A stretch of DNA of 64,000 nucleotides. Origin: Calocera cornea HHB12733. Its lineage: Eukaryota > Basidiomycota > Dacrymycetes > Dacrymycetales > Dacrymycetaceae. Within the stretch, counting starts at the first letter, position 1; the number at the start of each line of letters is the position of its first letter. The notes under the pieces are model-generated. The model searched no databases. It was given only the letters and a program-made list of their open reading frames with translations, and had not been told where the DNA came from. The stretch covers positions 125,855-189,854 of the forward strand of contig KV423947.1 in the NCBI GenBank assembly GCA_001632435.1, in the 5' to 3' direction. A program made the position numbers and the translations under genes. Of this stretch, positions 30,917-43,500 are shown one piece after another.

Positions 30917-33750
30917 ATGCCCGTCCCCGACCTCACCCCGCTCGCCGAGGCGTGCTTCGCCTACCCCTCGATCGACAACCACACGCACAACCTGCTCCTC
31001 CCCAAATGCGCCATGGACCCCCCGCTGCACATCATGACGACCGAGGCGCTCGGCCCGCCGCTGGACGACGTCTGGTGGGGGATGTCGCACATCCGCGCGC
31101 GGAACATGCTGTGCGAGCTGTATGGCCTGCCCAAGGGCAGCACGTGGGAGGAGATGCTCAAGAAGAGGCAGGCGATGGACTATGAGGAGATGTGCAAGTT
31201 CAACTTCGGAAAGATCGGCATTCAGTGCCTGCTGCTCGATGATGGGCTCCACAACCTCTCCGAGACGTGCTATCCCTACCAGTGGCATGACCGTCTCACC
31301 ACAAGCCCGACTAAGCGCATTGTCCGCCTCGAGGTGGAGGCGCAGGTGCGTTCCCTGCCTACACCTTACAGCGTCATGCTGATCCAGACGTTAGGCGATC
31401 ATCGTCAAGATCCTCTCCGGCCCCTCGGCCTCAGTAGCCGAGCTCAAGTCGACGATCAAGTCCCAGATCGAAGCCTTCATCAAGTCCTGTGTGGCGGACC
31501 CGGAAGTAGTCGGGTTCAAGTCCATCGCAGCCTACCGCACGGGGCTCGACATCATCGCCAAGCCCGAGACGCCCGACGACGAGGTGGTGGGGCTTGAGAA
31601 GCTGCTTGGGCAGTTCGAGAGTCTCAAGAGCATCAAGATCTGGAGGGAGAATATGGACTTCGAGAGCTGGCTTATTAGGAGGCTGCTCACGTTCATCAAG
31701 GATAAGCCGCGTATGCTCTCCCATACTACTTCGCAAGGGCAAAGCTGATACGGAGTAGTGCAATTCCACACTGGGCTGGGAGACACGCATATGCGCTTGT
31801 ATAAGGGCGATCCAGCGCTGCTGCAGGAGCTCTGCGAGGAATTCCCCGACGCGCGCATCGTCCTCCTGCACTCGTCCTACCCGTTCACCCGGCAGGCAGG
31901 CTACCTCGCTACATGCTTCAAGAATGTCTACTGTATGCGCATATATCTCCTCACCTGCCCGCAATGCTGACTGGATATGTAGTGGACTTTGGCGAGGTCT
32001 TCCCCCAGGTCGCCGCGCACGGACAGCGCGAGATCATCCGGGAGATGATGGAGCTGACGCCGCTGAACAAGCTGCTCTGGTCAACCGACGCACACCATCA
32101 CCCCGAGTGCTACTACGTGAGCACGATGCAGAGTCGCGAGGCCATGTATGCGGTCATCTCCGAGTTTGTCAAGGCCGGCGACCTGACGCTCGACGAGGCC
32201 GTCGACGGCGTCCAGAAGATGCTGTTCCACAACTCGAACAAGGCGTACAATCTCGGCCTCAAGCCGATCCCGACTAATCTGCCGATCCCGCCCGCGGTCG
32301 CGGCGACGCTCGCCCCGTCGCTCACGGGCGACTCGACGCACCTGACCCTGGACCAGCTCGTCCCGGCTGGGATCAAGTACGTGCGCGTGTCCTGGACAGA
32401 CTACACGAACAACTTCCGCTTCCGCCTGATGCCGACGGCGCGCTTTATCCACCTTGCTACATCCGACACGCCGGGCGTCAACCTGACGAACGCGACGCTG
32501 GGGCTCGGCCAGACGGACATGATGGCCAAGGGCTTCTCCGGTGTCGGCGAGCACATGTACACGTTCGATCTCAGCACGCTCCGCCGCTTACCGTCGGAGA
32601 TCGCCAAGGACCACGCGAGCGTCATGGGCTGGTTCGAGTACAAGGACCAGCGCGCGGTGCGCAATGCGCTCTGCCCGCGCTCGCTCGTCGAGCGGCTCGA
32701 GAAGGACGCAAAGGCAAAGTTCGGCGCGACGATGCTCGTGGGGTTCGAGACCGAGTTCATCCTCCTGGAGACGCTGGACCCGCCCACACCGGCGCAGATT
32801 GGAGGGTGGTCGAGCAGCCTGAAGCACAGGACGGGCAGTGTCGCCGCCGCGTGCTGCGAGGAGATCGCGAGCACCGTTCAGGCGGCTGGCATCGAACTTC
32901 AGATGTTCCATGCTGAGAGCGGGCCTGGGCAGTACGAGATTGTCACCGGGCCGCTGCCGCCTCTCGAGGCGTGCGACGCGCTCGTGCTTACCAGAGATAT
33001 CATGTACCATGTTGCGGCCAAGTACGGTCTGAAGGCGACCCTGATCCCCAAGCCTTACCTCAAGCCCAAGGCAGACTACGGTGAGTCGTTTCCCCTTCCA
33101 TAGTGATTCCGACTGACTCCGTGCTAGCCGCATCGGCGACACATGTCCATCTCTCGCTGAAGTCCGAGCCGAAGGCGCCCGCCTCCAACCACCCCGACGT
33201 CCCTCACCTGCCGGCCGACTTCGCCTCCTTCATGGCAGGCATCCTCGCCCACCTGCCCGCAATCGCCTGCTTCACCCTGTCCGTGCAGCCGTCCTACACG
33301 CGTGTCGTCGACGGGAACTGGTCCGGCGGCACCTGGGTCGTCTGGGGCCGCGACAACCGCGAGGCACCGCTCCGCCTGTGCGGAGGGTACCACGGCGACG
33401 GGTTCAATGTCGAGCTCAAGACGCTGGATGGTACTGCAAACCCGTACCTCGCACTTGGGGCTGTGATCGCCGCAGGTCTCTGGGGCGTTGGCAAGAAGCT
33501 CGAGCTGAAGCAGCGTAACGCGCCTGGCATCGTAGATCAGATGAGCGCCGAGGAGAAGAAGAAAGTCGGTGCTGTGCTGCGCATCCCGAAGAGCTGGGAG
33601 CTAGCCAGGGAGGAGCTGGTGCACGATCCGGAGCTTCAGGAGGCGGTAGGGAAGGAGGTTGTGGATGCCTGGATCGAGGTCAAGGAGGCGGAGAAGCGCC
33701 TTGCGTCCACGTATGACGACACGCACAACTTCTACCTGACCTACTACTAG
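30917..33750 (+). CDS. FluG-type amidohydrolase / glutamine synthetase fusion
   Basis: A two-domain protein of about 880 residues. The N-terminal half is an amidohydrolase-like barrel: the metal-binding NHTHN (about residue 20), CLLLDDGL, a later QFHTGLGDTHMRLYKGDP block and LLHSSYPF, WSTDAHHHPECYY. The C-terminal half is a glutamine synthetase fold: VRVSWTDYTNNFRFRLMP, FETEFILLE, FHAESGPGQYEIVTGPL, THVHLSL and TANPYLALGAVIAAGLWG. The fusion order matches FluG, which in Aspergillus is linked to a conidiation signal. In basidiomycetes its role is unknown. Five short introns are visible. The ATG at 30917 starts the first block, MPVPDLTPLAEACFAYPSID. Confidence 0.88.
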
Positions 33751-33991
33751 ATGTGGGCATGTTTCAGACCGTTTAGAATTCCCGGTTCTGGGGTTGGCAG
33801 CTCTAGGTATATTCCATGATTGTAATACACAAGTTTGAAAGTCAACAATTGGTGCAAAGAGAGGAACGAAACGCTTATAAGTTAGTTATTGCAAGCCCGC
33901 GGGACGGAACCGAGAGCGGAAGCAAACACGTCGCAGAACAGGCGCTGTCCTCGACGTGTACGCGCTGCATTGCACCAAAGTACAAACCAAA

Positions 33992-34794
33992 ATGGTGAGT
34001 GCAATAGTCACACTCGCAAAGAAATATGGTCATTGACATCCAATCTGCACAGGCTAACCTCTCGCTCTACTGTGTGTCGGCCACTCTCATATTGGACACT
34101 GACGGGAACCGAATCTTGGCCAAGTACTACAAGCCTCCGCACGGCTCGCCTGCCAACAGCACACGAACGCTGCACAACCTCAAGGAGCAGCGGGCGTTCG
34201 AGAAGGGCTTGTTTGACAAGACGAAGAAGGCGGGAGGTGCGCGTATATGCCTTGATCCTTACCGTTGGATCACGTTGCTCACGGGTGAATAGGGGATGTG
34301 ATCCTGTACGACACGTACCTCGTCACGTACCGACACTCGCTCGACCTCATCTTCTACTTCCTCGCACCGCCGTCCGAGAATGAGCTCATGGTATCGGCGG
34401 GCTTGCAGGCGTTCTTTGATGCGACGCAGCTGCTACTGAGGCATTCGGTCGAGAAGAGGACGATGCTGGAGAATCTGGATTTGGTGCTTCTTGGGCTGGA
34501 TGAGACGGTTGACGATGGGTGAGTTTCTGTACCCTGTCACCTTTCCTCTTGCCATCTTTCAAGCAGCATGTACTTTCAGTACTGCTCTGAACTTCACTCT
34601 TCGCTCTGTTGTCGCATGCTGGTGCTGACCGCGCTTCCAGTATCATCCTCGAGACTGACCCTGCAACGATCGCCGGACGCGTCTCACGACCAAAGGCGGA
34701 CACGACCGACATTGTACTGAACGAGCAAACCCTACTGTATGCGTACAACCGGGTGAAGGAGGGTGTGCAGCAGCGCATCTCAGCAGCGCTATAG
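33992..34794 (+). CDS. RET3: Coatomer subunit zeta
   Basis: Small subunit of the COPI vesicle coat, acting in Golgi-to-ER transport. Exons give ANLSLYCVSATLILDTDGNR, ILAKYYKPP, LKEQRAFEKGLFDKT, then VILYDTYLVTYRHSLDLIFY, SENELMVSAGLQAFFDATQL, TMLENLDLVLLGLDETVDDG and IILETDPATIAGRV, the full longin-fold pattern. The first coding exon is the ATG alone (33992-33994) followed directly by GTGAGT, with the next exon starting GCTAACCTC. Confidence 0.95.
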
Positions 34795-35215
34795 ATTCCT
34801 CCTCCTGTACCATACTTTTGCCGTCTCCGCATCGCAGGGACTACATTGATGCAATGACGATATCCATACATTGCATCCCCTTCTCCACGGCTTACCAACA
34901 CAGGCTCTCGCCGTCTGTCCTGTCGCAGTCCGTTCCCTCCGGTACTTTGCAATGCAACGGCAGCGGGAAAACCCGCCGGTGTGCTCGGCACGCAGTTTTC
35001 ATTAGAGTAAGGGACTGCCTCCGTACCGCCGTTCATGAGGTTTGCCGATGTCTCCCGCCCCCCGCCCCGGTCCGAGGACGTTCGGAATTCGCCGCCCGCC
35101 CTCTCAATCCCTGAACTTTTCTGTTGTCCACATACAAAAGCGGTCTACAAACGTCGTGCGGCACCGTAAGGCCTATTGTCAGCTTCCCATCGCGATCAAA
35201 CATACCTAAGAAACC
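34795..35215. other. Intergenic interval
   Basis: There is no supported gene here. It probably holds the 3' UTR of the coatomer gene and the promoter of the next one. Confidence 0.4.
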
Positions 35216-35783
35216 ATGTCCGCCAACGCCGAGAAGAGAAGGAGGGACGCGGACCAGGCGCTCTACATGCAGACGAAAGGTGGCCTCCTCGTACGTTTTG
35301 CTCGTTCCAGGTGCGAGGTCGTCCGCTGAGATTGGAATAGGGCGCCGTCCGGTGGACGGGCTATGGGCTCTTCGCCGTAACGATCGCACACTTTACCATC
35401 CCCGTCTTCCGGTATGTGCTGCGCTCAACAGACTCCATGGTCGTGTGCTGACATTCTGGCAGGCGACAGACTCTTGCTATCAAGGGATTCCTGGTCATGG
35501 GTGGTGCGTACACTACGCAGACTTGCGCTTCTCGCATGCTGATGTGAACGCAGCCACCACGTTCGGCCTCTGTATGGGTGCTGAGACCTACCTGCAAGCA
35601 TTCGAGAAGAAGCAGCGCAGCGAGGAGAACGAGATGCGCCGGCAGGCACGTTACGAGCTCGCCAAGAGGGGTATGCTCGCGACGGAAACCAACATCTCCA
35701 CCTGGAAGGAGGAGCAAAGGCAGGAGATGGCCGCCGCTGCGAAGGCCGCCGAGGCCGCTCCGCCGACTGGCAAGCCTACGTAA
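35216..35783 (+). CDS. Small two-helix membrane protein, possibly Rcf2-like
   Basis: About 138 residues from four exons. The N terminus MSANAEKRRRDADQALYMQT is basic and acidic. Two hydrophobic helices follow (YGLFAVTIAHFTIPVF and IKGFLVMGATTFGLCMG), then a charged helix with QAFEKKQRSEENEMRRQARY and an Ala-rich tail. The pattern K-G-G-L/I-x-G followed by two helices resembles the N-terminal part of yeast Rcf2, a respiratory supercomplex factor. The similarity is weak and the function is unproven. Confidence 0.6.
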
Positions 35784-35972
35784 GATGCTTGTATAGTGCG
35801 AGTCTTCCTCTTATTGTGTCGGCGTGCAAGTTGCACCGTGCAGCTCGCATGAGCGCCACAATATTACATTTAGCAATGTCCGTACATAATGTATTTCTAT
35901 CGCAGGCAACTTGTACCTCACAATCAAAACCACTACTCTCGAATTAAGGCTATTCGTACTCTGAAGGTCCAT

Positions 35973-38900
35973 CTAGCGGTAATTGTACGTCGGGGCGACG
36001 GGAGGAAGTGGTCGTCCGCCATTACCAGGGGGACCGGGGGGCCAGTACTGCGAGGGTGGCTGAGGCGGCAAGCTGGGCGGTTGCGGAGGAGGTCCGGGGA
36101 AGTAGGACTGCGGTGAGGGTCCTTGATGGCCGGGGAATTGTGGGGGTGACATATTGGGCGGAGAGTTGAAGGGACGCGGGCCACCAAGTGGCGGCGTATT
36201 CGCGTATGTCGGCGCGGGAGGTGGTGGCCCAATCGGTTGGCCCCGGCCGAAGCTCATGGACGGCGGTAGCTGTGTATGGGTGGGGGACGGCGGCTGATAT
36301 GGAGGCTGAGGAGGAGGTGCCGGAGGAGGCCCTGGAGGGGCTGCATGCTGAGGCGCAGGCGGCGGTGGGAGTGGTGGCCGAGCCGGTGGAGGCCCAGTCG
36401 GAGGGGGTGCGTAGGACTGTCCCGGCGGGGGACCATGGGGAGGTGTGCCATTTGGATATCCTGACTGGGATTGCATCGGAGGTGGTGCACTAGGAGGCGG
36501 CCCACCGTACATGGGTCTGGGAGGGGTCGGGTAACCCTGCTGAGGAGCCGGAGGTTGGGGCGGGAAGATCTGCTGCTGTTGGGGCGGGGGTTGTTTGTAT
36601 GGGAAGCCTTGGGGAGGCGAATTGGTAGGCGGGAAGTGCTGTGACGACTGGCTACTGGAGAAGTTTTGCTGAGGTTGATTGTTGGGCGGGAAGCTTGATT
36701 GAGATTGATTGTTGGGCGAGAAGCTTTGCTGCGGTTGGTTGTTGGGCATGAAGCTATGCTGAGGAGGAGGATTGCTCGGCGGGAAGTGTTGCTGTTGCGG
36801 TGGTGGTCCATGCTGAGGAGGCGGGTATGGTGGGTAACTTGGAGCGGCTGTCTGCGGCCGGGGTGCTTGGTTCGGCGCAACGAGCGGCTGCCAAGGGGGC
36901 TGAGCCTGGTTCGGAGACGCAAGCGGCGGCGGGGGAAAGGGTGGCGGGGCGGATTGCTGCTGATACGGAGGACCAGGTGGCGGTGGCCCAGGAGGGAAGG
37001 ATGGACGTAGCGGTCCGGGAGGATAGGAGGTCTGGGGCGGCGACTGAGAAGGATACTGCGGCTGCGGCTGCGACTGCTGCGGCTGTTGCGAGGGAGGGGG
37101 CCCCTGATGCTGCTGCGGCACAGGCATGTATTGCTGTTGTTGCGGCGGTGGTCCGTATTGAAGTGCGGAAGGTTGGCCAGAACCCGAAGGCGAGCTATTG
37201 GTATGCATGCCCATTGGCGGCCGCATCTGCGGTGGATACTGGATCGGCATCTGCGGACCGATTTGCGTTGGAAGAGAGTTCGTACGCTGCGGCGATGGGA
37301 TCGGAGATACAGGCGAATGTGTCTGAATCTGCGGCCCGGCATTCAGATGCGCCGGAGTGGTCGGAGGATATGCGGTGCCTGGAGGGGTAGGCAGGGGTAC
37401 AGATTGGCTGGGTGGAGGGTATTGCCCAGGCGGAGGAGGGTAACCACCTTGCATCTGCTGCGGGTTCGGCGGCAGAGGACGACCCGCAGACGAAGCACGA
37501 GGCGGTGAGGGAATAGGTGCCGGAAGGTGAGGCGGAGATTGACCATACGGCTGCTGTGGGCCGGCCTGGGGCTGAGGGGTCGGCAGCGGCGGCCTTAGGC
37601 CATGATTTTGTGCTTGCGGTGGAGCCGCAGCGGGTTGAGTTGGGGGAGTGTACTGTGCAGGAGGGAGCTGCTGCTGATAGACGTAGGGCTGTGGGGATGG
37701 AGGTGGTCTAGGCGGAGCATTGGCATTGGGGAATGGTGGAGCGCTCTGAGGGAATGGCATCGACGGAGACTGCCCAAAGTTGCTCGACGCGGACAACGGT
37801 GTAGGCGTTGACCCACGAGAAATGCCGGAGCCGGGAGGAGGCTGTAGAGATCCGAACCCACTGGTCGGCCTTTGGATATTCCAGCCGTCGTTGGGTGCTG
37901 CCAGGCCGGATTGGAGCACCTGAGAAGCCTGCCCGGCACTGAACGACTGGCTGTGCGGTCGGGGGAGGGGCGAGTGCCCCCGCAGTGGTAAAGCACTGCT
38001 CGGTGCCGACGTCGCCAGAGAGAGGCTCGAGAGCGAGTCTGACAGGCTGCTAGCCGAGTCGTAGCTGGAGAGGGTTGACAGAGCAGGTCGCGGAATATGG
38101 TGCGACGAGAGACTTTGCGACCCAGGCAGATCGAACATGGACATTGGACGTTGTCCAGCCCTAGCAGGCATTGTGTCCGGCCGCCGGTGATCGACAAGCG
38201 AGCCACCAAACTCGTCGTACTCTTCCATCCCGGGATCCCGAGCTGGGACAGGCGGACGAGCACCCCCTCTTGGGAGAGACTCGTAAGGCGCCGTGTACAG
38301 CTCCAGGGAAGCCATCGAGCCGGACTGTCGTAGGCTCGGAACGGTCGTTGCGTCCGAAGCGACTCGCGGTCGCCCAGATATTCCGTTCACGGATCCCGCA
38401 GAGATGGACTGCCGACCACCTGCAAGTAGCGCCGCTGGAACGTCGACAGGGGCTACACCGACTCCACCAAGGGAGTCTACTACGGGTACCACCGGTTTCT
38501 TCTTCTTGGGTGGGGGTTTCTCCTGCAGCGGCGATTCAGTATCATTGAGAAATTTAAATCCAGAAGTAAGCGCACGTTAAGCCAATAGGTCATCTCCAAA
38601 TACACCTCACCCTGGTACCGGTCTTTGCTGTAGATCGTATACCACTCTGCACATCGCATCAGTCACCTAGTGCACGGTCGTCGAAAGAGCAGACGCACCA
38701 TCGTGCTCTCCCGCCTTCAGGACAGCATCCAATTCCACCGTTCCCTCGCCGATGAACTCCGGCTCTCTCGGGTCATCAGCGTAGACTTGTACACGGAGCG
38801 ACTTGCCCCCCTTGATTTTGAGGACTTTCTCCTTCTTCGGCGTCGCGTCTTTGGGCGGTGGGGCGGGCACTTCCTCCTCCTCCTTGCTCTTGGTTTTCGC

Positions 38901-39172
38901 AAGAATGTCATCAACGTCCTCTAGGACAGGGAAACGGATCTCTTCGTCCCACTCTGGGTGCTGCCCGCCGCGCTTAACGGCCTTGGTGCGTTTGATGGTC
39001 CCATTCATCATTACAGTGCAGTACGGGTCCTGCTTTCCAATATGCCGCTTGTTCGGCAGGTTTCGCTACACACTTCGGTTTAGACGCGGTAGGACGCGTC
39101 AGCAAGGCGTAGACTTACCGCTTTGAGCACGACGACGATGAGCGTGCCCAGCTCTCTTTCTGTGGACGCCAT
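35973..39172 (-). CDS. C2-domain protein with long Pro/Gln-rich tail (Inn1/Fic1-like)
   Basis: Probably a cytokinesis protein. An N-terminal C2 domain reads MASTERELGTLIVVVLKA, then after an intron RNLPNKRHIGKQDPYCTV and KRTKAVKRGGQHPEWDEEIR, continuing to EPEFIGEGTVELDAVLKAGE. The KRGGQ/PEWD block is typical of Inn1/Fic1, which act at the contractile ring. After two more introns comes a tail of about 830 residues that is Ser-rich, then almost entirely Pro, Gln and Gly with dozens of PxxP motifs that could bind SH3 partners such as Hof1/Cyk3. The tail ends PPVAPTYNYR. The tail is very long for the family. Confidence 0.8.
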
Positions 39173-39527
39173 GATGCGCGCACGTGTTGCTGGCCCTTGG
39201 TGTGGAAGATGGCGCCGGTGTTGCTCGCGGACTGTCCTGCAATGGCGGGCAAGTTAAAGGATGGATGGTGGTACACAGCTAGCGGTCGAGGTCGAGATGT
39301 CGCAGCCAAGACAGTGCCCTGTGTGGGCTGAGCGCCAAAGCCGACGTCAAGGAGTGGGGGACACCGCCACCCTTCAACCAACTCTCGTCACGTTTGACGC
39401 GCCCAATTCACATCCATTCCAAACAAATCCGGCAACTGGTGGTGGGAAACAGGCGAGAAGCGGTATTAGACGTAATTCTGGTATCGTGTTGTACAGAAGC
39501 GCAGTAATAAGTTGACAAAGAAGCCGC

Positions 39528-40579
39528 TCAACGTGCGCTGTCCCCATGCGCAGACTGCAGCGCGCGCAGCACCACCTCATAGCACCACATCGTGATTGCG
39601 CTGCTTGGCGCAGCTTTCACCAGGCTCACGCCCAGCCCTCGATACAGTCCACGCATGCCCTCCCGCTGCACAATTGCCCTCATCCCGTGATAGACCTCGA
39701 TGTCCTTCTGGAGGTACCTGTCTCTCGTCGGGCCCTGCACCTGGAGGCGCTTCCGGATCAGGTCGAGCGGAAAGACGCCTGTCTTGGCTACAGTGCTTGC
39801 GAAGCCACCCGCCAGTGCCGACTCGTATCCGGAAAGAGACAGCGCTCCCGCCTCGTTGTGCCGCGTCAGGAAGGCGCGTGTCGGCTCGTAGGTCGTAAAG
39901 AACAGGCCCATGTAGGGGACGACCTGGCCGACACCAGCCGACACGCCTCTGAAATATCCAGGGATGCCCTCGGTCGTATATATCGTCCGTATTGCATGCG
40001 CGAGCGAGGTGTATATGCGCAGGTCTCCACTGCCTTGCGCGGCGAAACGTGTCCGGAGAAGGTCGAAAGGATATGTCACGAATGTTGCGACCGCACCTGC
40101 CGCGCCACCAGCCACAAAGTCCTGCGCCGAACGAGGCAGTATACCAGTGCTGCTGAGGGCGACGTGCGTCGTTCGGTAGGTGTAGAATTGTGCCGCTCCG
40201 TACGTGAGGTAGAGCAGTTCGGCAGGGATGTTCCCCTTCCACAAGCCTGTTATGCCCTCTTCGCGCGCGATGGTGGACATGGCATGGAGCATGCCCCTAT
40301 ACGTAGGCGGGATAGAAGCGTCGCGGGCATGATGTTGCAGCTGTAGTCGAATTTTGACAACATCTAGAGGCGCGATTATAAATCTGGTAGCTATGCTCAG
40401 CGATCGTAAGAGAGAAGATGTGGCGCATCGGCGCACCGTGATATTACTCCTGCAGTGGATCCAGCGATCGCTACGTCCAAGTTCGAGCTCTGCACTCGCC
40501 TGCATCAGCTGCATGCCCCAAGAAGCGTGCTCACGACACTCACCTTATCAGAATCCTCCTTTCCCGCAACTCTAGGCAT
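39528..40579 (-). CDS. TPC1: Mitochondrial thiamine pyrophosphate carrier
   Basis: Inner-membrane solute carrier. Three carrier repeats carry the signatures PLDVVKIRLQ, PFDLLRTRFA and PLDLIRKRLQ, each followed by GLWKG, GYFRG or GLYRG blocks. The N terminus MPRVAGKEDSDK is followed by SSNLDVAIAGSTAGVISRF. This was reached by placing two introns; the second acceptor (ACCAG before ATTTATAATC) restores the ISRFIIAPLDVV reading. The sequence pattern is closest to the fungal TPC1 group, though related carriers (deoxynucleotide-type) cannot be excluded. No transport data can be read from the sequence. Confidence 0.88.
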
Positions 40580-43500
40580 TCCCAGCGGTCACCGCAGGTG
40601 TACGTCGACAGAATGCAGCTTCACGTCTAGTAGTCTATGTCGTATGCAGTCGACAGCAGCTCTTCAACATCGGGGCCGGCTTGGAGAGAGATGCTTTACT
40701 TTGGTCATGGCACGTAGCGCGAAAGGTTTTTGTCGCGCTGTATTTGGGTTTTCAGGGCAGGAAGCGCATGTGAGGGCGTCATTGGGGTGCTTTCGGAGCC
40801 GAGGTGCGAAAAGCCCACAGCGCGCTTTCTCCGAGCCGCGTCCGAGTCCGTACAGTGGCTCAATTCGCAAAGCGCTCGACGATCACCTCGCGATATCCAG
40901 GGGGCACCACGCATATGTCAGCACTGAGAGGATATGTTAGGCCACTGTGCACCCGGAACGAGCTCGATCAGTTGCCGTTTCCTGGAGGTGGTTGACCTGA
41001 GTCCTACGTCGACTTGATGACCGTTCGTCTCAAGCAATAAACGACCCGCCCCCGAACACTTGAAAGCTTTGCAGTCAAGGTGCATCCAATGCAGAAGAGC
41101 CACAATCAGCAAACCCGGTCAAGTATCTCTTGTCTCTGAGAGACTCCTCTACTCTGTGATTACTCGGCATGCGAACTCCCATGGTTGATCTGTCGTTGCG
41201 CCTCATCTGTTTCCTCATCTTTCCAGCTCTGGCTGCCTTATGACATCTGGGTCTGCTCTTATCGCTCCACCATCACGGTATTGCTGATAGACCATAGATA
41301 GCATGTGTCCGCCAAGGACAACGAACGTCTACAAAGAAGACGACAATCGTGATATCGACCGTTACGGCAGCTCCTGTTTCCCGCGACCCCAAATGGGTCT
41401 GGCCCGAATCGGAGGAGACCCTGTGTCGTTGGAGCGTCACGTAACTAAATTGGGCGAGGGGCAGCACGATGTTCCATTCGTTGATTGTCTACTCGTCGGC
41501 CTTTCTTTACTGCGAGATTGCAGCTCAGCACCCCTGTGCCGTCGCTCGGCTCACACCTGTGGCAACCGCATTAGGAGCAGCCGCGGACAGGAACGGCCCC
41601 CGCTCGCTGGGCTCCAGCCTTCCATCACTTGCAGTCCAGCCGCGGCGACAACCAGTATTTCGAAGTTCCAGAGTGAAAGGAGGGCCGCGGCCGTAACATG
41701 TCTGGCATCAGCTAATTGGGGTAAGGAGCGAGCCTTAGGGAGAACATGTTCTGTTGCATTGGCTCTTCATGTGGATTCAGCGTCGCCGCCAGCATCTCGC
41801 CTAGAAAAGTCAGGAGCACGACCGCTTACGTGTCAGACACATGCACATAGCCGAATGTGACATCTTACCAGCATCTCTCATATAAGGCTCATCCGCCTGT
41901 CTATTCTCTAAACCTCTCCATTCTCGTGCCACATGAGCATCTGCGAACCACTCATAATGTCTCGGAGCGTTGTCTCAAAAGGGTCTGTGCTTCTTTTCCG
42001 CATATTAACTGCTGCGCCTGTCCTCGTGCTTCTCCCTCGATCCGATTCCCATTTCTGGGCAGGCACCACCGGAACGGTACCGGTGTTCCTCTTCGAAGCA
42101 GAAGCGCTGATGTGCCTTCGGTTACGTACTCTGGAAAAGGTTGTCCTCTTTGTCTACGACCCAGAAGGGAGACCGGCAGGCTGATCCTGCTTCCTGGTGA
42201 TACGACGAGTCCAACTGCAGACATCACATTCGCTACTACCACTATCAACAGAGTAGGGGACATTGTCGCTATATTGCTTCGCTCCCCCGAGAATAGTACT
42301 TCGAATCCCCATTGTCCACTCGTTTCGAGGGCAAGCTGCATATCTGGGTGCTCCAAGTTCGCGTTGCTTCTGCTCGGCACCGCTGTCAATACCGCTGTGT
42401 CGATGCCCCGTCTTCCCCGATAAGACAAGAGTCAGTGGAAGGCTTCGGATACGGCAGCCCCGCCGTTCACAGCGATAGAATCTTGCCATCCTCGAGCGTT
42501 CCAGCAGGCCCGCTTAAGCCTGTTAGACCATTCAGGCCGTCCGATACGTCTGCGCCTCCCGGCCTGCGATCGGACAGTGGGACCCTCAGTTCCTGTCCAA
42601 ACCCTATGATCGGCCCTTAATGTGCCTCGGTTGTAGTCTGATCAGCCCGTTCAACACGCATGCATGCCGAGGGGGTGTATTGCCGAGCGGTGCCCCGCTC
42701 ACTTTGCACCCTCCTTCCAAGCAGCGGGTACCGACGCCTGGCCGGCTGGTTGATGTGCCCCGCCAGCGCAGCCGGGCGGGAATCCGGGCGATCAGCCCGT
42801 CAATTCCCAGCAGAGTTGCAGTGCGCCGCATGAGCCAAGCGCATGCGGCTGGCGCGGCCGGCGCGGCCGCGGGTGCACGTCGGCGGTGTTTGTCGTGAGG
42901 GGCGCACGGGCGGGCGGTGTTCTGCCAACGAGGGCGGGGGAAAGGCACGGAAGGGCCGCGGCTCTTTGCCATTGGCAGGCGGCGGCGCGGGTGCCGGCGC
43001 GCTGGGCGCGAAGCTGGAATACAGTAGCTTTCGCCGCCGGGAGCGGTACAGCTTCTGGGCGCATCGGGCCCCTTATTGTTCTGTTCTATTCACTCTATTG
43101 CATTGTCACATCGTTGACCAAGACTGGTCCCGAAATCTGGTGGGAGCGGAGGAGTTCGCTTATTGATCAGACGGGCAGGAACAGGCGGTCGCGCGCTCGT
43201 CTGATATCATCAATTCACTTGGGGTTTTCATTATTACAACCAATGACACATGGCGTGAGAGCGGAGCGTTGGAGCTGGTACAAATACACTACGCACAGTG
43301 GGGGAGTCCTTTCTTGGGTTTGTCAGACAACAGGGGCACAACAGGGCAACGAGAGCAGAAATGACGGAAGGCAGCAGCAAGTCGATCGGCGCATAGAAAT
43401 GAGAGAAAACGAGCGATAAGGTGATAGTTATGTGAAATTGGATATTGGAAGAAGATCTGTTTTTGGTGTGGCTTTGCGGTTTGGGGGCCCAAGGAAGGTG

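Noticed and set aside
36800..37390. Plus-strand frames rich in Ala and Val across the Pro/Gln tail
   Set aside because: Complement of the CCN/CAR-rich coding tail of the C2 protein.
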